Below, piece by piece: positions 10,338 through 22,629 of a stretch of 64,000 nt of DNA; position 1 is the stretch's first letter; every line of letters starts with the position of its first letter. The position numbers were made by a program, and so were the translations under genes. The notes below the pieces were generated by a model. The model was not told the origin of the DNA. It searched no databases and saw nothing but the letters and a program-made list of their open reading frames with translations. Source of the DNA: Zizania palustris (lineage: Eukaryota > Streptophyta > Magnoliopsida > Poales > Poaceae). The stretch lies in the NCBI GenBank assembly GCA_019279435.1, contig JAAALK010000283.1, forward strand, positions 60,184,642 through 60,248,641, written 5' to 3'.

Positions 10338-12801
10338 ATGGATAGAGGCAGTAAAATTCCTCTGTTCGATGGGACAGATTTTGCATACTGGAAGGTGCGC
10401 ATGGAGGCTTACTTGTTAAGCCAAGGAAATGCAATTTGGGAGATTGTGGACTCACAATACTCCATCCCTGATACCCGCACCACTCAAACCGAAAAAGATC
10501 AGTACATTGCCAACTCGAAGGCAAGAAACATACTGTTCATTGGTCTGAGTCGGAGTGAGTTTGATAGGGTGCAGCACCTTAGGACAGTTAGGGAAATTTG
10601 GACAACACTCACTGTCTTTCATGAGGGCTCTGCTCAGATCAAGGCCAGGCGCCAAAGCACCTACAATCAACAGTATCAGCTGTTTGTGCAGGCACCTGGT
10701 GAATCTGTAGATGCCATGTTTTCTCGCTTTGACGTGATAGTGAGTAACTTGCGATCCAACGGGACGCTTGCTTACAGTGATCACGATAGGGCTATCAAGC
10801 TTCTCTATGCTCTTGACCGTAGCATATGGGAAGTGAAGATATCCAGCATTGAGGAGTCCACAGGCTATGACACCTTGACCTGTGATGAACTCTTTAGCAA
10901 GCTGAAGTCCACAGAGATTGCCAAGGCATCTCTTGCAGTGCACAGAAGCTCTTTGCCACAGCCATTGGCATTGGTTTCTAGCACTAGTCGTGGCACCACT
11001 GCAGAACCAAGCATATCAGGCACTTGTGTTCTTGCAGATGGTTTTGCTTTGTCCTCCCTGGTCTCCGTCACAAAGGAGCAGGTGGACACTCTAGCCGATG
11101 ATGAGCTTGCTCTCATTGCACGGAGGTTCACCCGCTTTCATCATGAGAGACGGGATCAGAGGAGAAGTGGTTTTAGTGGCTGCTATGAATGTGGCGACAC
11201 CTCTCACATTAAGGCCAATTGCCCCAAGGTCAAGAAGAGAGATGAGAGTGAGCGCCCCAAATACCACAAAAAGGAGAGGAAGCCCTTTGTGAAGGGCAAG
11301 CGCGGCAAGATGGCTAAGAAAGTAGCCAAGGCCGCTTCCAGAGCTTTTGTTGCTGCTCTCAGCGACATCGACACTTCCTCAACTGAGGAGTCGAGCTCTG
11401 AGGAGGAGGAGTCCCCAAGGAAGGAGGACAAGAAGGACAAGAAGGGACGTGACTTCACCGGCCTTTGCTTCATGGCCGACAGCGATCACAGCGGCGATGA
11501 GCTTGACTCATCTGAGGTAAACCTATCATCTGACCAGCTACTAATTAAATTAGATGAGCTGAATGAAGTAGTTCTAGGTCAGGATAGATTACTTGTGCAA
11601 GCCGCTAGAGAAAAAAAAAGACCTTAGACTTAGGCTAGAAACTATTTCTACTGAATATGCCATGCTTAAGTCTAAGTTTGATGATGCTGAATGTGAGTCC
11701 TGTTCTGTTGTCATGAGTGAGCTTGCTCAGTTGCGTTCTGTTCATGCTCAAACTCTTTCTGAGCTTGAGACTGCACAGAAGCAGCTTTTGGAGGTGGATT
11801 CTAGACCTCATGATGTTATTGATTGCATGAACTGCTCTTTATTACGCGATAGCATTAATTTACGTGATAAGCATGTTCATGATTTGGAGGCTAGATTGGA
11901 AAGGGCCGGTAGTTCTAAGGATGTGCAGCCTGTGTGTGACACATGCATTACCCTTAAGGACCAGCTAGGCACTGTTAGAGAGCGAGCTGAGAACCTCATG
12001 TCAGAAAATGAATACCTTCTTTCTGTGGTGAACAAATGCACTGAGGGAAAGGGTAGGATGGATTTGCTCTTGGCCAAAACCAAGTTGTGTGCTGACAGAG
12101 CAGGGGTAGCTCTAGGTTTGGGTTTTGAGAGGATAGCTTCAGACAGTAAGACCAAAACTGTTTTTACCTCTCCCACCACCCTAGAGAAAGAGAGAGCTCT
12201 GTTGGACACCCCATCAGCCAAAAAGCCTACCCATCCACCAAAGAAAACCACTCCTCCTGCCAAGAAAAATCCTCCCAAGAAAACCACACAGAAGAAACCC
12301 AAGGAGCCAGTGAGAGTTGCTCCTATGACCCATGAGAGTGCCCCCAGGAGAGTGTTTCACTGTTCTTATTGTCAGCGGGCGGGTCATTTGGTTGGGTTCT
12401 GTTTTCGTCGCATCAAGGATGAGCAACGCACACAGGCGATGAGTTACCAGGACATGCATTACCCATCTTTAGGTATGCATGAGTCTGAGATGTACTATCG
12501 CCCTGCTTTTGAGGCTCCTCGTGCTTCTCGGAGAGGTTTTGCTCCTCGAGGTGTTCACCATGTTCCATATGGTGGTAGACCTCGGGCGAGTAGCTTTGTA
12601 CCTCGTCAGAGTAGGAGACCTCGTCATGCTTTGCGTTCTTTGCATGTAGGAAGACCTCGCACTTTGCATCATTCTGATTTTCATGTGCGTAGACCGTCTG
12701 CTTTTACTGTGCCTACTACTTGTGTCACTCAGTGCTGGATGCCTCGCCATTATTTTACTCACCCCAGCACTGAGCGATCGAGACGTTTTTATCATGTGTA
12801 G
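10338..12801 (+). pseudogene. gag: Sirevirus gag, frameshifted copy
   Basis: The nucleocapsid precursor. The first about 200 residues form a DUF4219/UBN2-type Copia gag domain (FDGTDFAYWKVRMEAYL). A CX2CX4HX4C knuckle (CYECGDTSHIKANC) lies near 11180-11221, then a Lys/Ser/Glu-rich linker, a coiled-coil region, a Lys/Pro-rich stretch, and a second knuckle (CSYCQRAGHLVGFC) near 12360-12401. A run of nine A at 11611-11619 shifts the frame: the first ORF ends at 11627 and the rest reads on in another frame to 12801. The duplicate copy at 19216 has an 8-base AAAGAAAA here and stays in frame, so this is a one-base slip plus a substitution. Intact Gag would assemble cytoplasmic particles. Confidence 0.9.
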
Positions 12802-12816
12802 GCGACAGGTCGAGGC

Positions 12817-15800
12817 TTGGAGGGCACGTGGATAATGGACTCCGGTTGTTCACGCCACATGACCGGAGATGCAGCTTGGTTCTCCAGCCTCACCACAACC
12901 AAGCAAAGGGAACATATCACCTTCGGAAACAATCGAAGGAGTAGAGTGAAAGGTAAAGGTGTGGTAAGAATTAATTCGAACTTCACTCTCAAAGATGTTG
13001 CTTTGGTTGAAAACCTGGGATACAATTTGCTGTCTGTATCTCAGTTGCTTGATGAGGGCTTCGAAGTGCGATTTCATCGCGATACTTCGCAAGTGCTCAA
13101 TTCTGATGGCGTTGTTGTATGTAAGATCTTTAGGGTTGGGAGAGTTTTTGGAGCTGATTTTTCAGAGTCGTCTGGTTCTTCTCATTGTCTTGTTGCTCAT
13201 TCAACTTCTGAGCTTTGGAAGTGGCATAGGAGACTAGGGCATATGAGCTTTGAATTGCTTGCTCGTCTGAGCGCCCTAGGTTTGATCCGAGGATTGCCCA
13301 AGCTCAAGTTTGAGAAGAATTTAGTTTGCGCTCCTTGTCGACATGGTAAAATGATTGCCGCTTCGCATTCGCCAGTCACCACAGTGATGACTGAACAGCC
13401 CGGAGAACTTCTTCATATAGACACTGTAGGTCCTTCTCGGGTTAGTTCTTTAGGCGGCAAGTGGTATGTACTTGTTATTGTCGACGATTTCTCTCGCTAC
13501 TCTTGGGTCTTCTTTCTTGCCAGCAAGGATGAAGTATTTTCACACTTTCGGAGCTTGGCTTTGAGACTTTTCACTGAACTCCCTGGTGCATTAAAATTCA
13601 TTCGAAGCGATAATGGCACCGAGTTCAAAAATAGTCTCTTTGTTGACTTTTGCATGCAGCATGGCATAGAACATCAATTCTCTGCTCCGCGGGTTCCTCA
13701 ACAGAATGGTGTTGTTGAGAGGAAAAACCGCACTTTGGTTGAGATGGCTAGGACGATGCTTGATGAGCATAGGACTCCTAGAAAATTCTGGGCTGAGGCC
13801 ATGAACACTGCTTGCTACATCTCAAACCGAATTTTCTTGCGCTCAATTTTAAACTTGACATCTTATGAGCTGCGTTTTGGGAGACAGCCCAAGGTTACTC
13901 ATCTTCGAGTTTTTGGCTGTCGCTGCTTCATCCTAAAACGTGGAAATTTGGATAAATTTGAGTCGCGATCTTCTGACGGGATCTTTTTGGGTTATACTAC
14001 TCATGGTCATTCTTATCGTGTTTATAATTTGGAAACTAACACTGTCATCGAGTCATGTGATGTGACTTTTGATGAATCAACCCCCTCTGTTAGTTCTGCT
14101 TTTGAACAGGCAAATGAACACGACATGGAACAGACCTTATTCGAAGACGAAGATCCCGGAGAATTCGAGGATGAACCCCTACTACCCTCGACGTCAACCC
14201 CCGAAGCTGACCCCGCTTCAACTACTTTGGCACGAGGTCCCGAAGCGACTACCTCAACATCGGTCATCTTGGACCACTCCAACGCACAAGTTGAGGGGGA
14301 GACTGCATCCCGCCGCGAGGCTCCACATCATGTCCAAAGGATGCACCCTCCCGAGCAGATCATTGGTGAGCTTGATCAAAGGGTAACTCGTTCTCACGCC
14401 CATTTCACTAATGCTGCTTTTGTTGCTTCTTTCGAGCCCTTAGATGTTAGTCATGCACTTTCTGATTCTAGTTGGATCAATGCCATGCATGAGGAACTTG
14501 AAAATTTTGAGAGAAACCAAGTCTGGACTTTAGTTGATCCTCCACCTAATGTTCATTTCATTGGAACAAAATGGATTTTTAAAAATAAACAAGGGGAGGA
14601 TGGGACAATTGTTAGAAATAAGGCTAGACTTGTAGCCCAGGGCTTTTCTCAACTAGAAGGGATTGATTTTACTGAAACTTTTGCACCTGTTGCTCGCCTT
14701 GAGGCCATTAGGATTTTGCTTGCCTTTGCGACATCCCGGGGATTCAAACTCTATCAAATGGATGTCAAAAGTGCTTTTCTTAATGGCTTCATAGGTGAAG
14801 ATGTTTATGTAAAACAACCCCCTGGTTTTGAAAACCCCAAGTACCCACATAAAGTCCTTAAACTTCATAAGGCTCTTTATGGACTCAAGCAGGCCCCTCG
14901 GGCGTGGTATGATAGACTTAAGTCTTTTCTGCTTGAGCGAGGGTATTTAATGGGCTCTGTTGATAAAACACTGTTTACTCTCAAGCATGGCAAAGATTTC
15001 CTTCTAGTGCAGATTTATGTGGATGATATCATCTTTGGTGGCTCTTCTCATGCTTTAGTTGCCGAGTTTGCAGATACCATGAGCAGGGAATTTGAAATGT
15101 CAATGATGGGTGAACTCACCTTTTTCCTTGGTTTGCAAATCAAGCAAAGCAAACAAGGTACTTTTGTTCACCAGACAAAGTACACCAAGGACCTGCTCAA
15201 GAAGTTCGACATGTCCGATGCGAAGCCCCTCGCCACTCCAATGGCTACATCTGTAGCATTGGACCCTGACGAAGATGGAGAAGCCGTAGATCAGAAGGAG
15301 TTCCGAAGCATGATCGGCTCCCTCCTCTACCTGACTGCCACGAGGCCAGACATACACTTCGCTGTGTGTCTGTGCGCTCGTTTTCAGGCTTCACCACGAG
15401 CTTCGCACCGCCAAGCGGTCAAGCGCATCCTAAGGTACCTCAAACACACCCTTGAATTTGGCATATGATATTCTTCGTCTTCATCTTTATGTCTTAGAGG
15501 CTATTCAGATGCGGATTTTGTTGGGTGTAGAATTGATAGGAAGAGTACCTCTGGTACTTGTCATTTCTTGGGTACGTCTCTGGTTTGCTGGTCTTCCCGC
15601 AAACAGTCTAGTGTTGCACAATCGACGGCTGAGGCCGAATATGTTGCTGCAGCTAGCTGTTGCTCTCAGATTTTGTGGTTGGTTTCCACTTTGCGGGATT
15701 TCGGGTTAGATTATAAGAGTGTTCCACTTTTCTGTGATAACACTAGTGCTATTTGTATTGCAAACAACCCGGTTCAGCACTCCAGAACCAAACACATTGA

Positions 15801-16053
15801 TGTACGGTATCATTTTCTCAGAGATCACAATGAGAAGGGTGCTATTGAACTTCAATATGTTGATACCCAACACCAGCTTGCCGACATTTTTACAAAACCC
15901 TCGATGCTTCTCGATTTGCTTACTTGCGTGGGGAACTTGGTATTTGTCATCCCTACGGCATTTTGTGAGGGGGAGCTGATTTCAATTATCTTGCATATGC
16001 TCATTTTGTGTGGAATTGCACTTACATCTTTGCTATTATATGCCTGCTTTTAA
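12817..16053 (+). pseudogene. pol: Sirevirus pol (protease, integrase, RT, RNase H) with one internal stop
   Basis: The order is Copia-type. An aspartic protease DSG motif comes near the start. Integrase follows with its HHCC zinc region (LWKWHRRLGHMS ... CAPCRHGK) and D-D-E residues in HIDTVGPS, RSDNGTEF and VVERKN. Reverse transcriptase has the YVDD active site at 15016-15027. RNase H is last. A TGA at 15466-15468 interrupts the frame just before RNase H; translation in the same frame is open again immediately after it to 16053, so the break is a single nonsense codon and not a shift. Pol is in the same frame as the second half of gag and is separated from it by a TAG at 12799-12801. No ATG lies at its beginning; the frame simply continues after that TAG. 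Confidence 0.95.
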
Positions 16054-17135
16054 TTCAAACAAATCATGTCTGCTCAACTCTATGAAATATATCTGGAACA
16101 TTGATTGTGCATGATGTTTTATTTTCTAAAATCAAAACTTGCTCACTGCTCAATCGTGTATCTAGCTTGTTTAGGCAGGACTGCTTTTAGCTATCTTTTA
16201 TCTACTTGTCAGCAAGACACTGTTCTTTGGATGCTAAAAGTTGCAACTTGAAAAATTGTGTTCTTTTTCATGGATATTCATCAAAATAATTCATTCATCT
16301 GAAACAAAATCAAAAATCCATGATTTGCCTGGTTTAAATGAAAAGATCCAGGAGGGTTTGTTTGTCGCACTACTCTATTCTAGACTGCTTACCATTGCAC
16401 TTTGGTCTGAACTGGGATAGTGTAGTGTATGCCAAAATCACCGCCTTAAGCTTCAGATGGCTTTCTTTCCTAGGCTTGGCTTGATTGGAAAGTATAAGGT
16501 GGACAAACAAATAACCCCTGGCACTAAGAAACGACCAACAAATTTAATTGCTCATCAAGTTTGCTTTCAAAGCTCCTTTTGAACAAGAATTGTCTGTCTA
16601 GGGTAGAAATTGTTAGCTTTGCGCAGTCCTTGCCTTCACATGACTAGCTGCTATGATTAAGTGGTGATGATTTTATCTCACAAATGACAAAATCACATGC
16701 CATCATCTTGTTTCACAGAATGTTAAATTGAGCTGAGCACATGATCATTGATGCTACTGTTGGCATATTTTTGCATTATATGTCTTTGCAATTCTATTCA
16801 TTTCGAAGCTTTGCATCTTTTACATGCTCCTTGATGCTTGCATTGCCAAAGGGGGAGAGATTTGCTATGTTCTCTGCCGCAAGAAGGCATAATTTCGCAA
16901 GGGGAAAGATTTTTGACATAAAGGGGAAGAAAAATTTGCTTAACTCAGGGGGAGTTCTTATCAAGGGGAGATTTGCCAAAAAGGGCTTTTACTCTTTTAC
17001 AAAGGGGGAGAAAATTATTTTATCAAGTGACATGATTTGGCTCTTTTCTGAGTTTTTATGGTCACTTGTGTGCTGAAAATTTTAAATTTTCTTGAACTTG
17101 GATTTGGTTGTCAATGCACTCATCAAGGGGGAGAT
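16054..17135 (+). other. Sirevirus 3' untranslated region with polypurine tract array
   Basis: Non-coding. In its last 290 bp at least seven variants of AAGGGG(G)AGA recur (near 16849, 16897, 16920, 16947, 16962, 17000 and 17125); the last lies directly against the 3' LTR. Multiple PPT-like tracts are a known signature of Sireviruses. Confidence 0.8.
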
Positions 17136-19150
17136 TGAGAAACCAAGGGTTGGTTTCGGTGTTTTGTGATGAGTGATTGACTGGATTTTACCCTCTGTTC
17201 GAAGGGTACCTCCGAAGCCCGGGCTTCGGAGGTGGTACCTCCGAAGGGTGTTCGGAGGTGTTTCACCGAAGGGTGTTCGGTGTTTGCTTGGTGCAGCTGT
17301 GCAACGGAGTGTGCTCGTCGGAGGGGTCCGACAGTACGCGATGACTGGGTTCGTACCGAAGGCTTCGGTACTTTGGGCGGTACACCGGAGTGTGTACCGA
17401 AGGTTGGTAACCCGGAGAGGTCTCCGGAGTACTGGATACACTTGTTTGCTTGTCAGTGGTGCGCAGGGATTTCGGAGGCGACGGACAGGGTTCGAGCCGG
17501 GTGAACCTGGGTCAAGCGGGTGGCTTGATGCCAGGGGAGCGGGGAGCTCCGTCACGGTGGCTGCGAAGGTGGTCCGGGTCGGTCCTCGGGTCGAGTCGTG
17601 CCAGGTGAAGGCAGAGAGTGCGGAGCGTGGCTCCGGCTGAAGGTGCTCCGAGACAAAATCCTCGGAGGTGAGGCACTTCGAAGGTACTCCGAATGGAGTG
17701 ACTTCGGAGTTGGTGGATCAAGTCCTCTGCGGAGGCAAGGAGTTCGAAGTGTGCTCTGGAGGGAGACACTCGAAGGTGCCCGACGAAGGTCTCAGAAGTC
17801 GAGGCGCATCGAAGGCATGGTCCGGGTGAGGCTCGTCGAGGAGTGTGCTCGGGAAGAGGCACTGCGACGGAGTGCTCATGGAATGCTTCATGCGGAGGCC
17901 TTGGACGAAGGAGGGACTTCGAAGGGTGGTACTCCGAAGGTGGGGCTTCGGAGTGTGAAGGACTTCGGAGCGAGGCTAGCTCCGGAGTGAGGTTGACTTG
18001 TGGTGCTTCGGCCATGCATGGCTTCGGTACACGGATGGACGGTGTTCGAGCTGGGAGTAGCTGCGAAGCCGTGGTGATCCACTCCGAAGGTGGTGGTGCG
18101 AAGGCCCAAGGGGCTTTGACGGCTTCGGCTCAAAACCGTCACTGTATCGAAGGACTTCTTCGGCGGAGCGAAGGCCAACAGGCTGCAGGCTTCTCGCCGA
18201 AGCTACCGCACCCTCCGGTGCGAAGGGAGGTTCCAGAAGTCAACACTGTAAAGGCTGACACTGTCTGTTCTGAAAAAGGCTGACACTGTCCCCTCTGCAG
18301 CTGACAGAGAAGCCTCCAGAATAAAGGTGGACTACCTTTTGTACCCCTTAGTTCTGAAGAGACAAAATGAATGTAAACCCTAGGGGTAAAGTAGTCACTT
18401 CCTTAGGATGAATCCATGGGCTATAAATATGGGGGCTCGGTAGGTAACATTTAACACTTTGAGCATTTACTGTTGAGCTCCTGTACACAGACCTCGCTGG
18501 TTTTCATCCAGAGTTCAGTACATTTTGTGTTCCTTGTTCAAGCGGCGAAGCCCTGTTTTCTTGTGCTTTTTGCTTGAGCTCGCTTACATACCTCGCTTGT
18601 TTTTAGTGCACAGAAGCCTGTCTAGGCGAAGGATGTTTTGTGCGAAGTGTGTTTTTCAGTGTGCTGTCGCTCTGTGTAACACGAGGCAAGACCTCGCTGC
18701 TTACTAGCGAAGCCCTGATCGTTTCCCGTTTTGCTTCCTGTGTCGAAGCCCTTAGCGTAGTCCGTTTTGTGTGCGTGTAGACCTTCGCGTACGAAGCTCA
18801 GCACCAGTTGCTGTCGCCAAGTACTTGGTCGTAGTCCTCAGAGGGCTGTCCACTCTTGCGAAGGGTGAAGTGCGAAGCCTGCTCGAAGCACCTCGTGTGC
18901 GGAGCCTGCACTGACTTAGCAGAGTAGATTTTCGAGGGTTGTTCGTGGAGCGAAGTCTTCTTGGCTTCGAACTTTTGCTCCTGCGAAGCCTGTGTTCGCA
19001 GCTGTCGAAGTACCTCCGAACCAGACCTTCGAAGGTAGTGTTCGAAGCCTGTTCCGCAGAAGACAGAACAGAACCGAAGGCTAAGTTTTTAGCCCGAAAT
19101 TTTAAAAGCTCCCATTCACCCCCCCTCTGGTCGCCGTTTCCGGTCCAACA
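17136..19150 (+). repeat. 3' LTR of the Sirevirus
   Basis: A 2015-bp near-identical copy of the 5' LTR. Its termini are TGAGAAACC and CCAACA. It is followed not by host DNA but by another PBS and gag. Confidence 0.95.
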
Positions 19151-20887
19151 ATTGGTATCAGAGCCTGGTTAAGATCACCAGTTGACCTTAACCGGTTTTG
19201 TGATCTTTAGGCGACATGGATAGAGGCAGTAAAATTCCTCTGTTCGATGGGACAGATTTTGCATACTGGAAGGTGCGCATGGAGGCTTACTTGTTAAGCC
19301 AAGGAAATGCAATTTGGGAGATTGTGGACTCACAATACTCCATCCCTGATACCCGCACCACTCAAACCGAAAAAGATCAGTACATTGCCAACTCGAAGGC
19401 AAGAAACATACTGTTCATTGGTCTGAGTCGGAGTGAGTTTGATAGGGTGCAGCACCTTAGGACAGTTAGGGAAATTTGGACAACACTCACTGTCTTTCAT
19501 GAGGGCTCTGCTCAGATCAAGGCCAGGCGCCAAAGCACCTACAATCAACAGTATCAGCTGTTTGTGCAGGCACCTGGTGAATCTGTAGATGCCATGTTTT
19601 CTCGCTTTGACGTGATAGTGAGTAACTTGCGATCCAACGGGACGCTTGCTTACAGTGATCACGATAGGGCTATCAAGCTTCTCTATGCTCTTGACCGTAG
19701 CATATGGGAAGTGAAGATATCCAGCATTGAGGAGTCCACAGGCTATGACACCTTGACCTGTGATGAACTCTTTAGCAAGCTGAAGTCCACAGAGATTGCC
19801 AAGGCATCTCTTGCAGTGCACAGAAGCTCTTTGCCACAACCATTGGCATTGGTTTCTAGCACTAGTCGTGGCACCACTGCAGAACCAAGCACATCAGGCA
19901 CTTGTGTTCTTGCAGATGGTTTTGCTTTGTCCTCCCTGGTCTCCGTCACAAAGGAGCAGGTGGACACTCTAGCCGATGATGAGCTTGCTCTCATTGCACG
20001 GAGGTTCACCCGCTTTCATCATGAGAGACGGGATCAGAGGAGAAGTGGTTTTAGTGGCTGCTATGAATGTGGCGACACCTCTCACATTAAGGCCAATTGC
20101 CCCAAGGTCAAGAAGAGAGATGAGAGTGAGCGCCCCAAATACCACAAAAAGGAGAGGAAGCCCTTTGTGAAGGGCAAGCGCGGCAAGATGGCTAAGAAAG
20201 TAGCCAAGGCCGCTTCCAGAGCTTTTGTTGCTGCTCTCAGCGACATCGACACTTCCTCAACTGAGGAGTCGAGCTCTGAGGAGGAGGAGTCCCCAAGGAA
20301 GGAGGACAAGAAGGACAAGAAGGGACGTGACTTCACCGGCCTTTGCTTCATGGCCGACAGCGATCACAGCGGCGATGAGCTTGACTCATCTGAGGTAAAC
20401 CTATCATCTGACCAGCTACTAATTAAATTAGATGAGCTGAATGAAGTAGTTCTAGGTCAGGATAGATTACTTGTGCAAGCCGCTAGAGAAAGAAAAGACC
20501 TTAGACTTAGGCTAGAAACTATTTCTACTGAATATGCCATGCTTAAGTCTAAGTTTGATGATGTTGAATGTGAGTCCTGTTCTGTTGTCATGAGTGAGCT
20601 TGCTCAGTTGCGTTCTGTTCATGCTCAAACTCTTTCTGAGCTTGAGACTGCACAAAAGCATCTTTTGGAGGTGGATTCTAGACCTCATGATGTTATTGAT
20701 TGCATGAACTGCTCTTTATTACGCGATAGCATTAATTTACGTGATAAGCATGTTCATGATTTGGAGGCTAGATTGGAAAGGGCCGGTAGTTCTAAGGATG
20801 TGCAGCCTGTGTGTGACACATGCATTACCCTTAAGGACCAGCTAGGCACTGTTAGAGAGCGAGCTGAGAACCTCATGTCAGAAAATG
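19151..20887 (+). mobile_element. Truncated second internal region of the Sirevirus
   Basis: After the second LTR the internal sequence starts again (PBS, leader, gag) and runs 1737 bp to 20887. There it stops at a point equivalent to about 12010 in the first copy and joins host sequence. It differs from the first copy by only about five substitutions plus the poly-A indel. No third LTR follows. Confidence 0.95.
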
Positions 20888-21003
20888 AAAAGTTGTTTAG
20901 TTCAGATTCTACCTTTCGAGCCAGAAAACTAGTTCAAAAATCAGAACCAAACAGTCCCTTAATAATATTTAATGTATTCATTTGTGCAATGAAATATTTG
21001 TAA
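19216..21003 (+). pseudogene. gag: Truncated Sirevirus gag fused to host-derived codons
   Basis: The UBN2-like domain and the first CCHC knuckle are intact and in one frame. The homopolymer that is broken in the first copy is intact here. At 20888 the sequence passes into the duplicated host flank, and the frame adds about 38 unrelated residues before a stop at 21001-21003. The coiled-coil end and the second knuckle are missing. Confidence 0.9.
20888..20969. repeat. 82-bp exact duplicate of the left flank (8181-8262), containing the empty insertion site
   Basis: Bases 20888-20969 equal 8181-8262 with no mismatch seen. At the left copy the next bases are the LTR; here the sequence runs on past the insertion point (AATAATATTTAATGTATTC). 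The right copy is therefore the uninterrupted target. Confidence 0.95.
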
Positions 21004-22629
21004 GTCTGGTTTCATTTATATTTCATTATAGTAATATTTTCGTGCTAATGCTTAAGTAAAAATAAAAAACATCAGTTTTTACCAAATTTATTGGTAATTT
21101 AAAAAAATTGGCATGCTTCTTAAGAGTGTAGTTACATGAAGATAGATACATGTACAACAATCTCTCCGGTAAAAGGCATGTGAACATCACCATACTTAAG
21201 GATTGAACAAGACGAAGCACCCTCCTAGGATTTTTGGACTCTAACTAAAAGATTGCTTCAGGGCCCTCTTTGAAGCATAGTACATCCGAATCATATTCAC
21301 TAGCTTCGAAACCCCTTTCGCTACCTTCAGAACCCTCTTTGCCAGCTTCGAAGCCTCCTTCATTAGCATGTTCATTAGCTTTGGAGCCTCCTCGAAGCAT
21401 GGTGCCTCTAAACGATGTTCACAATCTTTGGAACACCCTCGAACTATGGTGTTTATAAACCATATTCACCAAAAAGATTCGAAGGTCCTGAAAATAATCC
21501 AGAGTAAGGCCAAAATTAGGGACTTCATCCTCTCTGACAAGACATGTACTTTAGAATGTTCATATGATTTTTTACCATGTTATTCCTATGTAATCTCCTG
21601 TATATCGTTGTTATAGTTAGTTCTAAGTAGAGGTGTATATCGTTGTTATAGTTAGTTCTAAGTAGAGGGTAGTTTAGTAACATTCTACTTATGTTATGTC
21701 TATAAATACCTTGTTTCTTGTAAGGGAGAGGGAGCGAACGCTAGTAAGGTTAATCGAACACTGTGAAGGTTCTTTGCAAGCCTCCCTTTGGCCTAGGGTT
21801 TCAGGGCCTCCGCGGTTCTTCCTTCGACCTAGGCTTCCTAGGGTCTGTGGGACCCTCCGTAGGTTTTTTTTTCAGCTAAGATTTTCTAAGTACAAGAGGT
21901 CTAAGAAGTGTCAATAAGTAAAGGGAAAATTACTCACATGCCATTATAATTTTCAAAAATTGCCTACATGTCACTGTCAGTGACTGTGGCGGCCCCCATT
22001 TGACAGTGACACAATGATGACATTTTGGCAAACCGTAAAAATCGTAATGGCACAGAAAAAATTAACCCATAAGTAAACCGTTAAAAATGAATACAACGCT
22101 TTCTGTATGACCCGGAAAAACATAAAAGACCTCAAATAAACTCAGTAATTCTTCCTATTTGTATTCGGTACGTTTAGATGCAAAAATTCGCAGACAAAAA
22201 ATGGCCAATTACTTTCCTATGTTAGCAACAGAAATTCAGCTTTCAAGATCACTTATTTAGGAAGCCACAAGCTGAGTAATTGATCCGCCTTCCCATCTAA
22301 ATTAAACTCTAGTTTTGAAACCATATTTGATGAATTCCATTTTAACAAGTCTACTACTTTTTTAATAATAATGGAATATACAAAGCTCGATTAAAATTTA
22401 TTGAATTCATGGTCACGAGTCGCCTAGAGTTGGAGTTGGAGAAAGGAGGAGAGAGAGAAAAGAAACAGTCTACTAACTTATAGCTCATTGGTACGTATGT
22501 TTGCACAAACTTTATGAGATGGTATAATAGGTTAGATATTATTTGAGTAGACTATTAGACTAGCTATATGTGATATGACACAAGTATAAAGCCAACACTA
22601 GCTAAATTATTAGCTTGCTCTTAGGGTTC
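20970..22629. other. Intergenic DNA with a degenerate LTR-like segment
   Basis: 21260-21500 has repeated AGCTTCGAA-type motifs and 21601-21670 holds a 35-bp tandem repeat (two copies). A TATAAATA at 21701 is followed by a GAAGGTTC-rich leader to about 21900. Together these look like the remains of an LTR on the plus strand, with no internal region found. The rest, from 21920, is AT-rich with no gene seen. Confidence 0.45.
21601..21668. repeat. 35-bp tandem repeat, two copies
   Basis: TATATCGTTGTTATAGTTAG starts at 21601 and again at 21636 with the same continuation. Confidence 0.9.

Larger units (their letters stand above)
8263..19150 (+). mobile_element. Sirevirus-lineage Ty1/Copia retrotransposon, near-complete
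   Basis: The element has a 2010-bp 5' LTR (8263-10272), an iMet PBS, gag with a UBN2-like domain and two CCHC knuckles, pol in the order protease-integrase-RT-RNase H, a 1.08-kb untranslated tail with repeated polypurine tracts, and a 2015-bp 3' LTR (17136-19150). Copia gene order, PBS, long LTRs, an extended coiled-coil gag and the PPT array place it in the SIRE/Maximus (Sirevirus) lineage. By eye the LTRs differ by 10 substitutions and 3 indels totalling 5 bp, so the insertion is young. A poly-A frameshift in gag and one stop codon in RNase H make this copy non-autonomous. Confidence 0.95.
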
